Counted from the stretch's first letter, positions 1-8,567 are shown. The stretch is 64,000 nucleotides of DNA from Methanocorpusculum sp. (GCA_017408885.1 JAFQTT010000004.1:62001-126000); one strand, 5' to 3'. Translations and numbers: made by a program. Notes: generated by a model from the letters alone, not told the origin.

Positions 1-1
1 A

Positions 2-325
2 GAAGAACACCCGTATGCATTAAAGAACCCCGCACCTTCGGTCTATGTTGACAGCCTTGGAGCACATGGAATCGAACTGAAAGTCCGCATATGGTCACCA
101 TCCGGATTCTGGTGGGATGCAAGAACTGAACTTCTCTGGACAATCTTCAAAGCTCTTCGCCATGAAGACATTGACGTACCGTTTGACCAGCTCACTGTAT
201 GGTTCGGTGAAGAGGACGCAGCAAAACTGCAAAGCAGTCTTGAAGAAGGTACAGATATGACTGTCGAAGAGATTCTTGGGAAAAGCGAAAAAGCTCCGGA
301 GAACGCAAACACAGGAAGAGTATAA
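2..325 (+). CDS. MscS-family mechanosensitive channel, C-terminal part (5' end outside window)
   Basis: An open frame enters from the left edge and ends with TAA at 323-325, leaving 107 residues. The visible part resembles the cytoplasmic C-terminal domain of small-conductance mechanosensitive channels: a beta-rich stretch (VYVDSLGAHGIELKVRIW), then a helix and the family-like ending DIDVPFDQLTVWF around residues 58-70. The last 35 residues are acidic and low in complexity. The membrane helices and pore are outside the window, so the assignment rests on the C-terminal domain alone. The stop codon overlaps the next start as TAATG, so the gene is probably the first visible member of an operon that continues into the HEAT-repeat gene and polC. 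Confidence 0.7.
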   Translation, partial: EEHPYALKNPAPSVYVDSLGAHGIELKVRIWSPSGFWWDARTELLWTIFKALRHEDIDVPFDQLTVWFGEEDAAKLQSSLEEGTDMTVEEILGKSEKAPENANTGRV

Positions 326-792
326 TGGAAGAGTTACTAAAAGCAATCAAATCTGAAAATCTTGACGAAAGACATGCTGCCGTTTCGAAGATGGCAGAAC
401 GTGCCCGCGAAAATCCTAATGCCTCAGCCGATATTATCTCTGCACTTCGCAAATCAGATATCTCTGGACGCTGGTATCTTGGACGTGCTCTATTAAAGAT
501 TGGTCCGTCTGTAATTCCTGTCCTAATTAAAGAAGCAGAGACCGAAACAGAAGCTGACGTACAAAAATACTTTGGCGCTGTCCTTGCATCTTTTGGAAAA
601 GAGTCCGTAGCTCCTCTTGTAGGTCTCTTCTCTTCTGAAAATGCAGCAGCCCGCGGAATGGCAGGAGCTGCCCTTGAAAAAATCGGAGAGCCTGCTCTTG
701 ACTCTCTTCTTGACGCGGCAAAGTCTGAGAACCAGACAGTTAAAATCTGCGCAGGCCTTGTCCTGATGAAACTTGGAGTATACAGTTACTAA
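325..792 (+). CDS. HEAT-repeat (PBS-lyase-like) protein
   Basis: This gene encodes 155 residues made almost wholly of helical HEAT-like repeats; recognisable repeat ends are GRALLKIGPSVIPVLI, FGAVLASFGKESVAPLV and MAGAALEKIGEPALDSLL, spaced about 30 residues apart. There is no signal peptide or membrane segment, so it should be a cytoplasmic protein-protein interaction scaffold. Start and stop codons overlap both neighbours as TAATG, which indicates translational coupling with the channel gene upstream and the polymerase gene downstream. A link to replication is suggested only by the coupling to polC. The partner cannot be read from the sequence. Confidence 0.85.
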   Translation: MEELLKAIKSENLDERHAAVSKMAERARENPNASADIISALRKSDISGRWYLGRALLKIGPSVIPVLIKEAETETEADVQKYFGAVLASFGKESVAPLVGLFSSENAAARGMAGAALEKIGEPALDSLLDAAKSENQTVKICAGLVLMKLGVYSY

Positions 793-3700
793 TGGCAGAA
801 CTTGCAACCTCACCCCGTTACCGTGCCTATCTTGACTCATTAATTACGGATCTTAACCGCATAATGGATATAGCATCCGAAGCCAAAGCTAAAGGTTTTG
901 ATCCAAGACCTGAGGTGGAGGTTCCAATCGCATCGGATTTAGCGGGACGTGTGGAAGCACTTTTAGGATACAAAGGAGTTGCCGCAGAAATCAGGCGTCT
1001 TGAAGAAGAGATGTCCCGTGAACTTGCCTCCTTAAAAATCTGCGATGCCTTTGTCGAAGGAAAGTTTGGCGAGACAAAAAGAGAAGACATCGTAGATCAT
1101 GCAATCCGCACCTCTATGGCTATTTTAACAGAAGGTGTGGTTGCAGCACCAACTGAGGGTGTAGGACAGATTAGTATCCGCAAAAATGATGACGGGTCTG
1201 AGTATCTCTCGATTGCTTATGCAGGTCCTATTCGTTCTGCCGGAGGAACTGCTCAGGCACTTTCAGTTTTAGTTGGCGACTACATCCGCCGTCTTTTGAA
1301 GATGGAACGCTACAAGCCTCGTGTTGAAGAAATCGAGCGTTACGTCGAGGAGATTAAGCAGTACAACAACATCCAAAGTATGCAGTATCTCCCAAAGGAC
1401 GATGATATCCGAATGATTATCAAAAACTGTCCGGTCTGTATTGACGGAGAGCCGACCGAGCAGGAGGAAGTTTCTGGATATCGCAACCTTGAAAGGGTTG
1501 AGACAAATACTGTCAGAGGCGGTATGTGCCTTGTTGTGGCGGAGGGTATCGGATTAAAAGCTCCAAAGATTCAGAAGAATGTGGCAAAGATGGAGCTTGA
1601 CGGCTGGGAATGGCTTGAGGATTTAATTAACGGTACAACTCCTGCTTCCCCAGCCCCTGAAGAAGAGGAAGAGCCTGGCATTCATCCAAAGGATAAATAC
1701 ATGCGTGATATGCTGGCGGGCCGTCCTGCATTTTCGTATCCGATGCGAAAAGGAGGATTCCGTCTTCGCCTTGGACGCGGCAGAAACACAGGTTTTGCAA
1801 CCTGCGGATTCAACCCTGCAACCCTTCACATCTTAGGAGACTACCTCGCTGTTGGAACGCAGATGAAGGTCGAGCGTCCGGGAAAGGCCTGCGGTGTAGT
1901 TCCTGTTAGTACGATTGAAGGGCCGACAGTCCGTCTTACATCAGGCGAGGTTCGCCGTATTGACGACATGGAAGAGGCAAAGGCTCTTCTTGCCGAGGAT
2001 AAAATCGAGTACATCTTTGATGTCGGCGAGATTTTAATCTCGTTTGGTGAGTTCCTCGAAAACAACCATGTCTTAGCGCCTCCATCATACTGCGAAGAGT
2101 GGTGGATTCAGGAAGGTGGTCCACGTCATCCGGAAAACGAAACCGAAGCTCTCAGATTCGTTGCAGAAGGTGCGTACCTTCACCCGGACTACACATGGTT
2201 TTGGGACGACTGCACAGAAGAACAGCTCATAACTCTCTCTGACGCAGTTGAGAATACAGGACGGTTCGAAGGCGGAATTCTCTACATCGCAGAAGACAAG
2301 GAAGCAAAGGCTGTATTAGAAGAACTTCTTGTCCCGCACACTGTCGAAAACGGAGAGTATGTTGTAAGAATCCCGCTCTCGTTAATCGCAGGACTTGGAC
2401 TTTCGCCGGAACTTAAAAAACTCCCGACATGGGAGAACAGACCTGCATTTACCAACGGACTTGTCATGGCCTCACATCTTTCCGGAATTAAGATGCGTTC
2501 AAAGGCCGGAACACGTATAGGAGGACGTATGGGACGTCCTGGAAAGTCTGCTCCCCGTAAGATGAAGCCTCCGGTACATGTTTTATTCCCGGTTGGAAAG
2601 AGCGGAGGGGCAAGACGTTCTGTTGATGCGGCTGCTAAATCATGTGCCTTAGATGAATCTCTTCTTTTCGGCGGAGGGCCTGCTGCAAAGCAGATTGAAG
2701 GTTTAATCCATGTGGAGACTGGAGAGCGCAAGTGCCCGAAATGCGGGACTGTCACCTTCAAAAGTAAATGCCCGGATTGCGGAGCTCACACTGATGCAGT
2801 CTATCGCTGTCCTCACTGCGGAAAGATTGGTGAACCTGGAATGGACACCTGTCCTGTATGTAATGCAGGCCTTGTCTGCATGAAGGAGAGTATCTTATCC
2901 ATGAAGGCCGAGTACGAAGCGGCAGTTTCCAACGTTGGAATCGAGTACGCACGCGATATTCCTGAGGTAAAAGGGGTTCAGGGATTAATCTCCAAAGAAC
3001 GTGTGGTAGAGCCTCTGGAAAAAGGACTGCTTCGTGCAAAGCACAATGTCTTTGTATTCCGTGACGGAACGATTCGATATGATATGATTGACCTGCCGCT
3101 TACTCACTTCAAGCCCAAAGAGATTGCGGTCTCGGTTGAAAAACTTCGTTCTATCGGATACACCAAAGACACCTATGGAAACGAGCTGACAGAGCCGACC
3201 CAGATTGTCGAGCTTCTTCCGCAGGACATTTTAGTATCTGAAGACTGCGGTGAGTATCTTGTGCGTGTATCAAAGTACATCGATGAACTGCTTGTAAGAC
3301 TTTACGGTCTTGAGTCATTCTACAATGCAGAAAAGCCTGAAGACCTTGTAGGTCAGCTGATTATGGGACTTGCTCCGCACACGTCAGCCGGAGTTCTTGC
3401 CCGTCTTGTCGGCTTTACGAAGGCGAAGGCTGGTTACGCACATCCGTATTACCATGCTGCAAAACGCAGAAACTGTGACGGTGATGAGGACTGTGTTATG
3501 CTGATGATGGACGGATTAGTTAACTTCTCGCGTTCCTTCCTTCCAAGTACAAGAGGAGGAACAATGGATGCTCCTCTGGTTCTTACAACCACGCTTAATC
3601 CAAAAGAGGTCGATAAGGAAACACTCAATGTTGATGTCATGCCGCGTTATCCTCTTGAGGTCTATGAAGGTGCTTTGACATATACTGCTCCAAAGAATCT

Positions 3701-4232
3701 GACAAAGTATGTGGATTATGTAGAGGCACGCGTTGGAACCGAGAAACAGTTCGAAGGTTTCCTGTTTACTCATGATACAGATGATATCTCAGCAGGCCCT
3801 CTTGATACGATGTATACAAACCCGATGTTCAAAGGAACTGGTGAAAAGATTATGGCAGAGCTTGCCTTAGCAGACAAGATTCGGGCTGTAGATACAGATG
3901 ATTTGGCAGAGCGTATCTTAAACAGTCACTTAATGCCTGATATGATTGGTAACTTAAGGTCATTTTCGAAGCAGTCATTCAGGTGTCCGAAGTGTAAGAC
4001 GAGCCATAGAAGAATGACGCTTTCCGGTAAATGTCCAAAGTGCGGAGGTCCTCTGAAGGCTACGATGCATAAAGGAAATGTTACAAAGTATCTCGAGATT
4101 GCAAAACTCATGGCCGAGACCTATAAGCTTTCAGGATACACTGACCAGAGAATCAAGGTCATCGAGATGAATATCCTCTCAACGTTTGGTGAGGAGGAAA
4201 AGGTTCAGATGGATTTATCGGACTTTTTCTAA
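792..4232 (+). CDS. polC: DNA polymerase D large subunit DP2
   Basis: The 1146-residue product is the catalytic subunit of the archaeal D-family replicative polymerase, which works with the small exonuclease subunit DP1 (not in this window). The acidic active-site motif NCDGDEDCVM lies near residues 892-901. Two zinc-binding regions are visible: three CxxC pairs at about 645-700 (CPKC, CPDC, CPHC, CPVC) and CPKC...CPKC at about 1063-1085. The C-terminus ends QMDLSDFF, which fits the PIP-box consensus QxxLxxFF for sliding-clamp binding. The length matches the family and no intein is present. The ATG overlaps the HEAT-gene stop (TAATG). Confidence 0.97.
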   Translation: MAELATSPRYRAYLDSLITDLNRIMDIASEAKAKGFDPRPEVEVPIASDLAGRVEALLGYKGVAAEIRRLEEEMSRELASLKICDAFVEGKFGETKREDIVDHAIRTSMAILTEGVVAAPTEGVGQISIRKNDDGSEYLSIAYAGPIRSAGGTAQALSVLVGDYIRRLLKMERYKPRVEEIERYVEEIKQYNNIQSMQYLPKDDDIRMIIKNCPVCIDGEPTEQEEVSGYRNLERVETNTVRGGMCLVVAEGIGLKAPKIQKNVAKMELDGWEWLEDLINGTTPASPAPEEEEEPGIHPKDKYMRDMLAGRPAFSYPMRKGGFRLRLGRGRNTGFATCGFNPATLHILGDYLAVGTQMKVERPGKACGVVPVSTIEGPTVRLTSGEVRRIDDMEEAKALLAEDKIEYIFDVGEILISFGEFLENNHVLAPPSYCEEWWIQEGGPRHPENETEALRFVAEGAYLHPDYTWFWDDCTEEQLITLSDAVENTGRFEGGILYIAEDKEAKAVLEELLVPHTVENGEYVVRIPLSLIAGLGLSPELKKLPTWENRPAFTNGLVMASHLSGIKMRSKAGTRIGGRMGRPGKSAPRKMKPPVHVLFPVGKSGGARRSVDAAAKSCALDESLLFGGGPAAKQIEGLIHVETGERKCPKCGTVTFKSKCPDCGAHTDAVYRCPHCGKIGEPGMDTCPVCNAGLVCMKESILSMKAEYEAAVSNVGIEYARDIPEVKGVQGLISKERVVEPLEKGLLRAKHNVFVFRDGTIRYDMIDLPLTHFKPKEIAVSVEKLRSIGYTKDTYGNELTEPTQIVELLPQDILVSEDCGEYLVRVSKYIDELLVRLYGLESFYNAEKPEDLVGQLIMGLAPHTSAGVLARLVGFTKAKAGYAHPYYHAAKRRNCDGDEDCVMLMMDGLVNFSRSFLPSTRGGTMDAPLVLTTTLNPKEVDKETLNVDVMPRYPLEVYEGALTYTAPKNLTKYVDYVEARVGTEKQFEGFLFTHDTDDISAGPLDTMYTNPMFKGTGEKIMAELALADKIRAVDTDDLAERILNSHLMPDMIGNLRSFSKQSFRCPKCKTSHRRMTLSGKCPKCGGPLKATMHKGNVTKYLEIAKLMAETYKLSGYTDQRIKVIEMNILSTFGEEEKVQMDLSDFF

Positions 4233-4296
4233 AACAATTCTCTGGTGTCTTCAAAACCTTCATATTGGATTCACGCAAATTAGTATAAGCACTTTT

Positions 4297-4378
4297 GCGA
4301 GGGTATCCAAGTGGCCAACGGAGGCTGACTCAAGATCTGCTCGAAAGTCGTTCGCGGGTTCGAATCCCTCCCCTCGCA
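4297..4378 (+). tRNA. tRNA-Leu (anticodon CAA)
   Basis: The sequence folds as a class II cloverleaf. The acceptor arms GCGAGGG (4297-4303) and CCCTCGC (4371-4377) pair perfectly, with discriminator A at 4378 and no encoded CCA. The anticodon loop CTCAAGA gives CAA, reading UUG. The 13-nt variable arm can form a short CGA/TCG stem, and the T loop is TTCGAAT. Two odd points are a T-T opposition in the middle of the anticodon stem (GCTGA/TCTGC) and a C-T opposition in the T stem (GCGGG/CCCTC). An Ser (CGA) reading of the neighbouring CTCGAAA was considered and fits the stems worse. Confidence 0.88.
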
Positions 4379-4489
4379 TGTCTCTTTTCACTTCGTTCAA
4401 AAATCCATGCTCGATCTTCGAGCCGCTGCCGCGTCTCTCGAACCCCGCATAATTCTTCTTTTCACTCGCTTCGCTCATTCAAATCAGAA

Positions 4490-4588
4490 TTATAATGAAA
4501 TATTGCTGATGTATGCTGTAAGGATAACAAACACAATCAGAAAAAATACGAGGGTGTAGATAAATATCACTGCGGTTTTATATGACAT
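4490..4588 (-). CDS. 32-residue single-pass membrane peptide, last gene of the CotH operon
   Basis: ATG at 4588 directly follows the TAG stop of the CotH gene (TAGATG), and a GGAGG-like sequence lies inside the last CotH codons. The 32-residue product begins MSYKTAVIFIYTLVFFLIVF and is nearly all hydrophobic up to residue 25, so it should be one membrane helix with a short tail. It ends with TAA. Its 3' end overlaps one arm of an inverted repeat (ATAATTCT / AGAATTAT, 4449-4493) that could stop transcription. The perfect junction and hydrophobic pattern argue for a real gene; function is unknown, and a role as small partner of the membrane protein DUF4956 is only a guess. Confidence 0.6.
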   Translation of the reverse strand: MSYKTAVIFIYTLVFFLIVFVILTAYISNISL

Positions 4589-6214
4589 CTACCTGCCTCC
4601 AAAACCTCCGCCGAACATAGTGCCGAGGCTTTGTATATCCAAAGCATCAGCATTGACTAAGGTTTTACTGTTCTTCTGTTCTTCATGTGTTGACGGGATA
4701 ACTCCTTTGAGCTGCCCCGTAATACTTTCTGCACGAAGTTCTCCGTAGGTTTTAATTGCTGACAACCCGTCCTTATATTCATCATATGAGTAGAAAGCTG
4801 TCGGGTCTGTTCTCACATAATCACGAATGAGTGAATCAATGGAATCAATTCTGTCTGCAAATGATGTTCCAAAGAACTCCTCTGCAATATATCCGAGATA
4901 TTCATGATACTGTTCTTTGTATGCGTCAACTTCCAGGAGCGAACCAATCAGCGGGCGCTCATCAAGAGAAATCTCTTCGGACACCGGTGTGTCGATTGGG
5001 AAATTAACAACACTTTCTGCATCTCCGCTCTGGAATGTTCCAAATGCTAAGTTGAAGTCCCAGGGAAGAATAGATATTCTGCCGTCCTCCTCATAGAGGT
5101 AGTAATTGTGCTTTAGAGAACTTACATAACTGTCGAGATTAACCAAAGCTGTATTTGCCGCAAAGTATCTTAGTACTTCATCAACATCCACATACTTTTC
5201 CAGATTATCTCCTTCTGCAAGTGCTTTGAGAGATTCAATCACGCGGGTCTTATCTGCATTCTTAACTCCGTCAAAGACTGCATTATCAAATATCTGACTG
5301 TAGCTTGAGATTTCATCATCAGTATACACAAGGTCTGCTCCGCCGCCGGAACCAAATCTTCCGCCCTTATCTGGTATTGAAAATCCGTCAGGCATTGTAA
5401 ACTCTCCCTCCGTTCTTCCTCCCTGCTGCATATCAGTCATTGAAAATCTGTCAGGCATAGTAAACTCTTCCTCCGTTCTTCCTCCCTGCTGCATATCAGT
5501 CATTGAAAATCCGTCAGGCATTGTAAACTCTTCCCCCGTTCTTCCTCCCTGCTGCATATCTGGCATGGATGGTCTGACTCCGTTCTGAGGCTGATTACCT
5601 CCCATATCCATAGTCTCAGGTTTGTAGAGCTCGCCGTAGTCAGAACCAAAGTTTCGCATAGCAAAATCCTCCTCCACCGCTTCTACCATCAGATACAGAC
5701 CAAAATACTCACCGTTGATGTAAACCGCGGCATACGCATGCAGAGGTGTTGGAACATCCATCTCCTCCATCAGCTCATAGGACAAAAACTCCTTCATGTA
5801 AGTCGGGTCCTGGTAATTATTGTTTAAAACAAACTCATCAAGCCCTGCAAAGCTCTGTCCTGACACATACTCATCAGCTTTTACCTTGAAACTGTAACGG
5901 TCGGAATCACTTGACGCAACAGAAGAAAGACTTGTCATACCTTTCGTCCTGATACCAACTCCTGAATAAACATCACTGTTTATCTCAACATCAGCAACAT
6001 GGAACTCCTCTGCTGTCGGGTTTTCAAGAATATCAGCCCAGTTGGATTCAGAGATTGTAATGTTTACAACAGTCACCGCATCCGAATCGAAGTACTTCGC
6101 ATACTCAGTGCCCCGCTCGTAAATCCCAAGGGATGCCGGAGAGAACATGAATATCAGGGTGAAAACCACCGCTGCCGCCACAAGAATCAGGGTAATTGTG
6201 TTTATGTGCTTCAT
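4589..6214 (-). CDS. CotH kinase family protein, membrane-anchored
   Basis: The product has 541 residues. An N-terminal hydrophobic helix (about residues 5-28) acts as signal or anchor, so the domain faces outward. The CotH-type fold is supported by GVGIRTKGMTS near 75, NINGEYFGLYLMVEAVEEDF-like sequence near 165-185, LYKPE, and ISILPWDFNLAFG near 385. CotH proteins are atypical extracellular kinases; here the substrate is unknown. Residues about 217-280 hold three copies of a 21-residue tandem repeat absent from ordinary CotH domains. The end is glycine-rich (GGGFGGR). The start overlaps the upstream stop (TAATG). It lies with DUF4956 and VTC-domain genes, a grouping known from many bacteria. 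Confidence 0.88.
   Translation of the reverse strand: MKHINTITLILVAAAVVFTLIFMFSPASLGIYERGTEYAKYFDSDAVTVVNITISESNWADILENPTAEEFHVADVEINSDVYSGVGIRTKGMTSLSSVASSDSDRYSFKVKADEYVSGQSFAGLDEFVLNNNYQDPTYMKEFLSYELMEEMDVPTPLHAYAAVYINGEYFGLYLMVEAVEEDFAMRNFGSDYGELYKPETMDMGGNQPQNGVRPSMPDMQQGGRTGEEFTMPDGFSMTDMQQGGRTEEEFTMPDRFSMTDMQQGGRTEGEFTMPDGFSIPDKGGRFGSGGGADLVYTDDEISSYSQIFDNAVFDGVKNADKTRVIESLKALAEGDNLEKYVDVDEVLRYFAANTALVNLDSYVSSLKHNYYLYEEDGRISILPWDFNLAFGTFQSGDAESVVNFPIDTPVSEEISLDERPLIGSLLEVDAYKEQYHEYLGYIAEEFFGTSFADRIDSIDSLIRDYVRTDPTAFYSYDEYKDGLSAIKTYGELRAESITGQLKGVIPSTHEEQKNSKTLVNADALDIQSLGTMFGGGFGGR
5387..5566 (-). repeat. 63-bp tandem coding repeat inside the CotH gene
   Basis: Three near-identical 63-bp units encode 21-residue blocks of the form DMQQGGRTEEEFTMPDGFSM. 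The units differ by a few bases (R/G, G/E and IPD/MTD exchanges), so repeat number may change by slippage without breaking the frame. It looks like a flexible, acidic, Met/Gln-rich linker inserted between two parts of the kinase-like domain. Confidence 0.85.
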
Positions 6215-6894
6215 TATGTCATGTATTCCCCGTTGTAGCTTACAAGAACACTCTTGGAAACACCGCTGATACGGGACACCTCATTTACAAACTCACCCTC
6301 CATACTGTTGAGCCTGACTTCTACCGTGAGCTCGATTCCGGCAGGGCTTACAGTCTTTGAGCGGAGAACATACTTCTTAACAGACTTTGAGACCGTATCA
6401 AGAACATTCTTTTCTGTATCATCGTCTGCGCAGTCCACAATAAAGATGTACGGCTTGTGGGTTGGTTTTTTGATTGAGAAAATGTAGAGAACAACTCCGA
6501 TAAAGATTGAACCGAACACTGCAAGAGGAATTAAACCTGCTCCAAGAACGATACCGACAGAAATCGCCCAGAAAAGATATGCGATATCCATCGGGTCTTT
6601 TACTGCTGAACGGAATCTGACGATTGAAAGAGCACCAACCATACCAAGCGAGAGGATAATGTTAGAACCAATCGCGAGAATAATCATGGTCGTAATAAGA
6701 GACATCGCAAGAAGCGAAATTGCAAACCCTGATGAGTAAACAACTCCTGAGAAGCTCTTCTTGTACACAAAGATAATGAAAAGTCCAAGAACAAAGGCAA
6801 GGATGAGGCTGATTACCATGTCAGTTAAGGAAAACTCGGTAATGCCTGCGAGAAGATTTGATGAAAGAATGTCGTTGAATGTAAGTTGTGCCAT
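6214..6894 (-). CDS. DUF4956 domain integral membrane protein
   Basis: The 226-residue protein has three to four hydrophobic helices (about 25-45, 50-72, 78-95, 108-132) followed by a soluble alpha/beta tail. The block NIILSLGMVGALSIVRFRSAVKDPMD-like region near residues 78-104, including VGALSIVRFR, is characteristic of DUF4956. Function is unknown in the family. It lies between the VTC-domain gene (5-bp gap) and CotH (TAATG overlap), so all are very likely expressed and act together at the cell surface. Confidence 0.9.
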   Translation of the reverse strand: MAQLTFNDILSSNLLAGITEFSLTDMVISLILAFVLGLFIIFVYKKSFSGVVYSSGFAISLLAMSLITTMIILAIGSNIILSLGMVGALSIVRFRSAVKDPMDIAYLFWAISVGIVLGAGLIPLAVFGSIFIGVVLYIFSIKKPTHKPYIFIVDCADDDTEKNVLDTVSKSVKKYVLRSKTVSPAGIELTVEVRLNSMEGEFVNEVSRISGVSKSVLVSYNGEYMT

Positions 6895-6899
6895 TTATA

Positions 6900-7595
6900 T
6901 CACCCGAAAACTCTGGAGACTGCATATTTTGAAAATGCGGTAACTCTCCTGTTTGGAAGCTGAATCATGCATTTGATAACCGATGGAAGGAAGCTGTCAT
7001 ACTTTACTTCCATAATAATTACCGGCTCACTGTGTGTTTTTACAACAGGTGTATCATCGAACAGGTTAGTCGAAGAAACTCCTGTCTGGATGTTTGTATC
7101 AAGTGTGACCCGCACATTTCCCGGAGCATAGATGAAACACTCGCGAACATAATCCACGATTGTTTTCGGGCGAAGCTGCTGATACTTCATCTTCGCATAA
7201 AGCTCAATTAAAAGAGCACGCTCTGAGTTTTTCATCCACTCAAGGTCGCCGGATAGAATTTTCTCGACCTCAGGTCTTGTAATCGGACACGAGAGTTTGC
7301 TTGTCATGCTGTTTATCTTCATCTTTTTTTCAAGACGGATGAAAGACGGGTCATGATTGTAGAATCTGATACGAAACTTTTCGCGTTCAATAATTCCGGT
7401 TAGTTTCTCCTGCAGGGCGGTATCATTTGGCGTTTCAAAGTAGAGACTTCGGATATGATACCTCCCTTCTTCATCTGCGTGACTGTCGAAGGCACAAATC
7501 TGCATCAGCCGCGAGCGGATGGTGAAGTAATCTGCCTTGTTTAGGTAGTACTTTAGTTCATGTCTGAACTTCAGTTTTTTGTCTGCGGTTTGCAT
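6900..7595 (-). CDS. VTC-domain (polyphosphate polymerase-like) protein
   Basis: The 231-residue soluble protein fits the VTC catalytic tunnel domain: RHELKYYLN near residue 10, RYHIRSLYFETPNDTALQEK near 45-62, REKFRIRFYN near 70 and RLEKKMKIN near 86 supply the basic residues that line the tunnel in this fold. The yeast relative makes polyphosphate from ATP. In these three-gene clusters the actual product is not established. It is the first gene of the minus-strand operon. A TATA-like CTATAAATG on the minus strand (about 7672-7680) lies upstream of a leader of moderate length. Confidence 0.88.
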   Translation of the reverse strand: MQTADKKLKFRHELKYYLNKADYFTIRSRLMQICAFDSHADEEGRYHIRSLYFETPNDTALQEKLTGIIEREKFRIRFYNHDPSFIRLEKKMKINSMTSKLSCPITRPEVEKILSGDLEWMKNSERALLIELYAKMKYQQLRPKTIVDYVRECFIYAPGNVRVTLDTNIQTGVSSTNLFDDTPVVKTHSEPVIIMEVKYDSFLPSVIKCMIQLPNRRVTAFSKYAVSRVFG

Positions 7596-7773
7596 ACATA
7601 CATTTGTTTGATGTAAAACACTATTAACATAATGTTATTGTTTGCTTTACAATATGACAAACTATTTATTCATTTATAGCTGATACTATATTGCGCAGGA
7701 ATTAACCCTACTGCGTGTAAGCATCAAACACCAGACAAGAAGCTAGATGTTTTTCTTCATTAAATACTCCATA

Positions 7774-7808
7774 TTCCGCCTGCGAAATAGCCAGATAAGC
7801 AGGCGGAA
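7774..7808. promoter_or_regulatory. 10-bp perfect inverted repeat upstream of the DUF2178/Xre operon
   Basis: TTCCGCCTGC (7774-7783) and GCAGGCGGAA (7799-7808) are perfect complements separated by 15 bp. They lie in the 273-bp space between the divergent VTC gene and the membrane-protein/regulator pair, 60 bp before the ATG at 7869. It could be an operator for the small Xre repressor encoded at 8314, or a leader hairpin. Nothing else that looks coding is seen in 7596-7868. Confidence 0.5.
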
Positions 7809-7868
7809 AGTCTACCATGTGTGGAAAAGTATTAGGTGTACAACGAACAAAAGTAACAAAATCATTTC

Positions 7869-8324
7869 ATGCAGAAAAATACATTTTATCTCTTATCGGG
7901 CGCAGTTGCCCTCATACTGGTTTTTCTCTTCTACATCTCGGTAGAACTGAAAAAGCCCTGGCTTGTCTTTGTCGGAATTCTTCTGGCTGTTGTTCTGTAT
8001 CTTATGTGCAGAAAAAAGATTGCAGGGATTGCCGGAGATGAGCGTGAAATGTTCATTGATATGAAGACAGCATCAGCCACCCTGAAATCTGCTGCTGTAC
8101 TTTATCTTGCAGTAAATATTCCGCTCGCTGTTTATGCATTCAGTTTTCCGCAGATGATTTTACCGCCTCCGCATCACATGCCGCCTGTAACAGTTCCGCT
8201 TGTAACCCTTGGTTCTGTTGCTCTAATCGAACTGATTCTTCTGGCTGTTGTGCTGTTCATCTATGTCAGTTTCCATGTCTATTACGCAAAGAAATACGGA
8301 GGAGACATCGAAGATGAAGAATAA
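7869..8324 (+). CDS. Four-helix membrane protein, DUF2178-like
   Basis: The product has 151 residues with hydrophobic segments at about 5-25, 30-48, 75-95 and 112-136. A charged loop after the second helix contains GDEREMFIDMKTASATLK, as in small archaeal and bacterial membrane proteins (DUF2178/DUF3796 type) that commonly precede an Xre regulator. The 11-bp overlap with the downstream helix-turn-helix gene supports a functional pair. The membrane protein has no known enzymatic role; sensing or modulating the regulator is inference. Confidence 0.75.
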   Translation: MQKNTFYLLSGAVALILVFLFYISVELKKPWLVFVGILLAVVLYLMCRKKIAGIAGDEREMFIDMKTASATLKSAAVLYLAVNIPLAVYAFSFPQMILPPPHHMPPVTVPLVTLGSVALIELILLAVVLFIYVSFHVYYAKKYGGDIEDEE

Positions 8325-8511
8325 GATTAAGGTGTACCGTGCTATGCATGATTTAACGCAGGATAATCTTGCCCATGCATTAGGGGTTACACGCCAGACA
8401 ATTCTCGCGATTGAAAAGGGCAGGTATGACCCGTCTTTAGAACTTGCGTTTAAGATGGCACGGTACTTTAATACAACAGTTGAAGAGCTGTTTGTCTATG
8501 AATCAGAATAA
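8314..8511 (+). CDS. Small Xre/Cro-type transcriptional regulator
   Basis: The 65-residue protein is a single helix-turn-helix domain beginning MKNKIKVYRAMHDLTQDNLA and continuing LGVTRQTILAIEKGRYDPSL, followed by LAFKMARYFNTTVEELFVYE. It is a classic short YvaO/HipB-like repressor found beside membrane proteins. ATG at 8314 was chosen because the domain starts there and a GGAGGA motif (8299-8304) lies at proper spacing. An in-frame upstream ATG (8248) would place 22 unrelated residues in front. Confidence 0.92.
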   Translation: MKNKIKVYRAMHDLTQDNLAHALGVTRQTILAIEKGRYDPSLELAFKMARYFNTTVEELFVYESE

Positions 8512-8567
8512 CAGCTAAGACACAGTTTCACTCTTTTTCTAACTTTCATTCAACATCTTTCTTCTCA

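Noticed and set aside
2282-2761. 159-residue minus-strand frame within polC
   Set aside because: It is fully antisense to the DNA polymerase domain and shows no motif.
4383-4483. Sixth copy of the two-hairpin element after tRNA-Leu
   Set aside because: TCTTTTCACT is repeated at 4383 and 4457, but the flanks align poorly and the core lacks the GTATGC, GCATGC and CTTAGC blocks.
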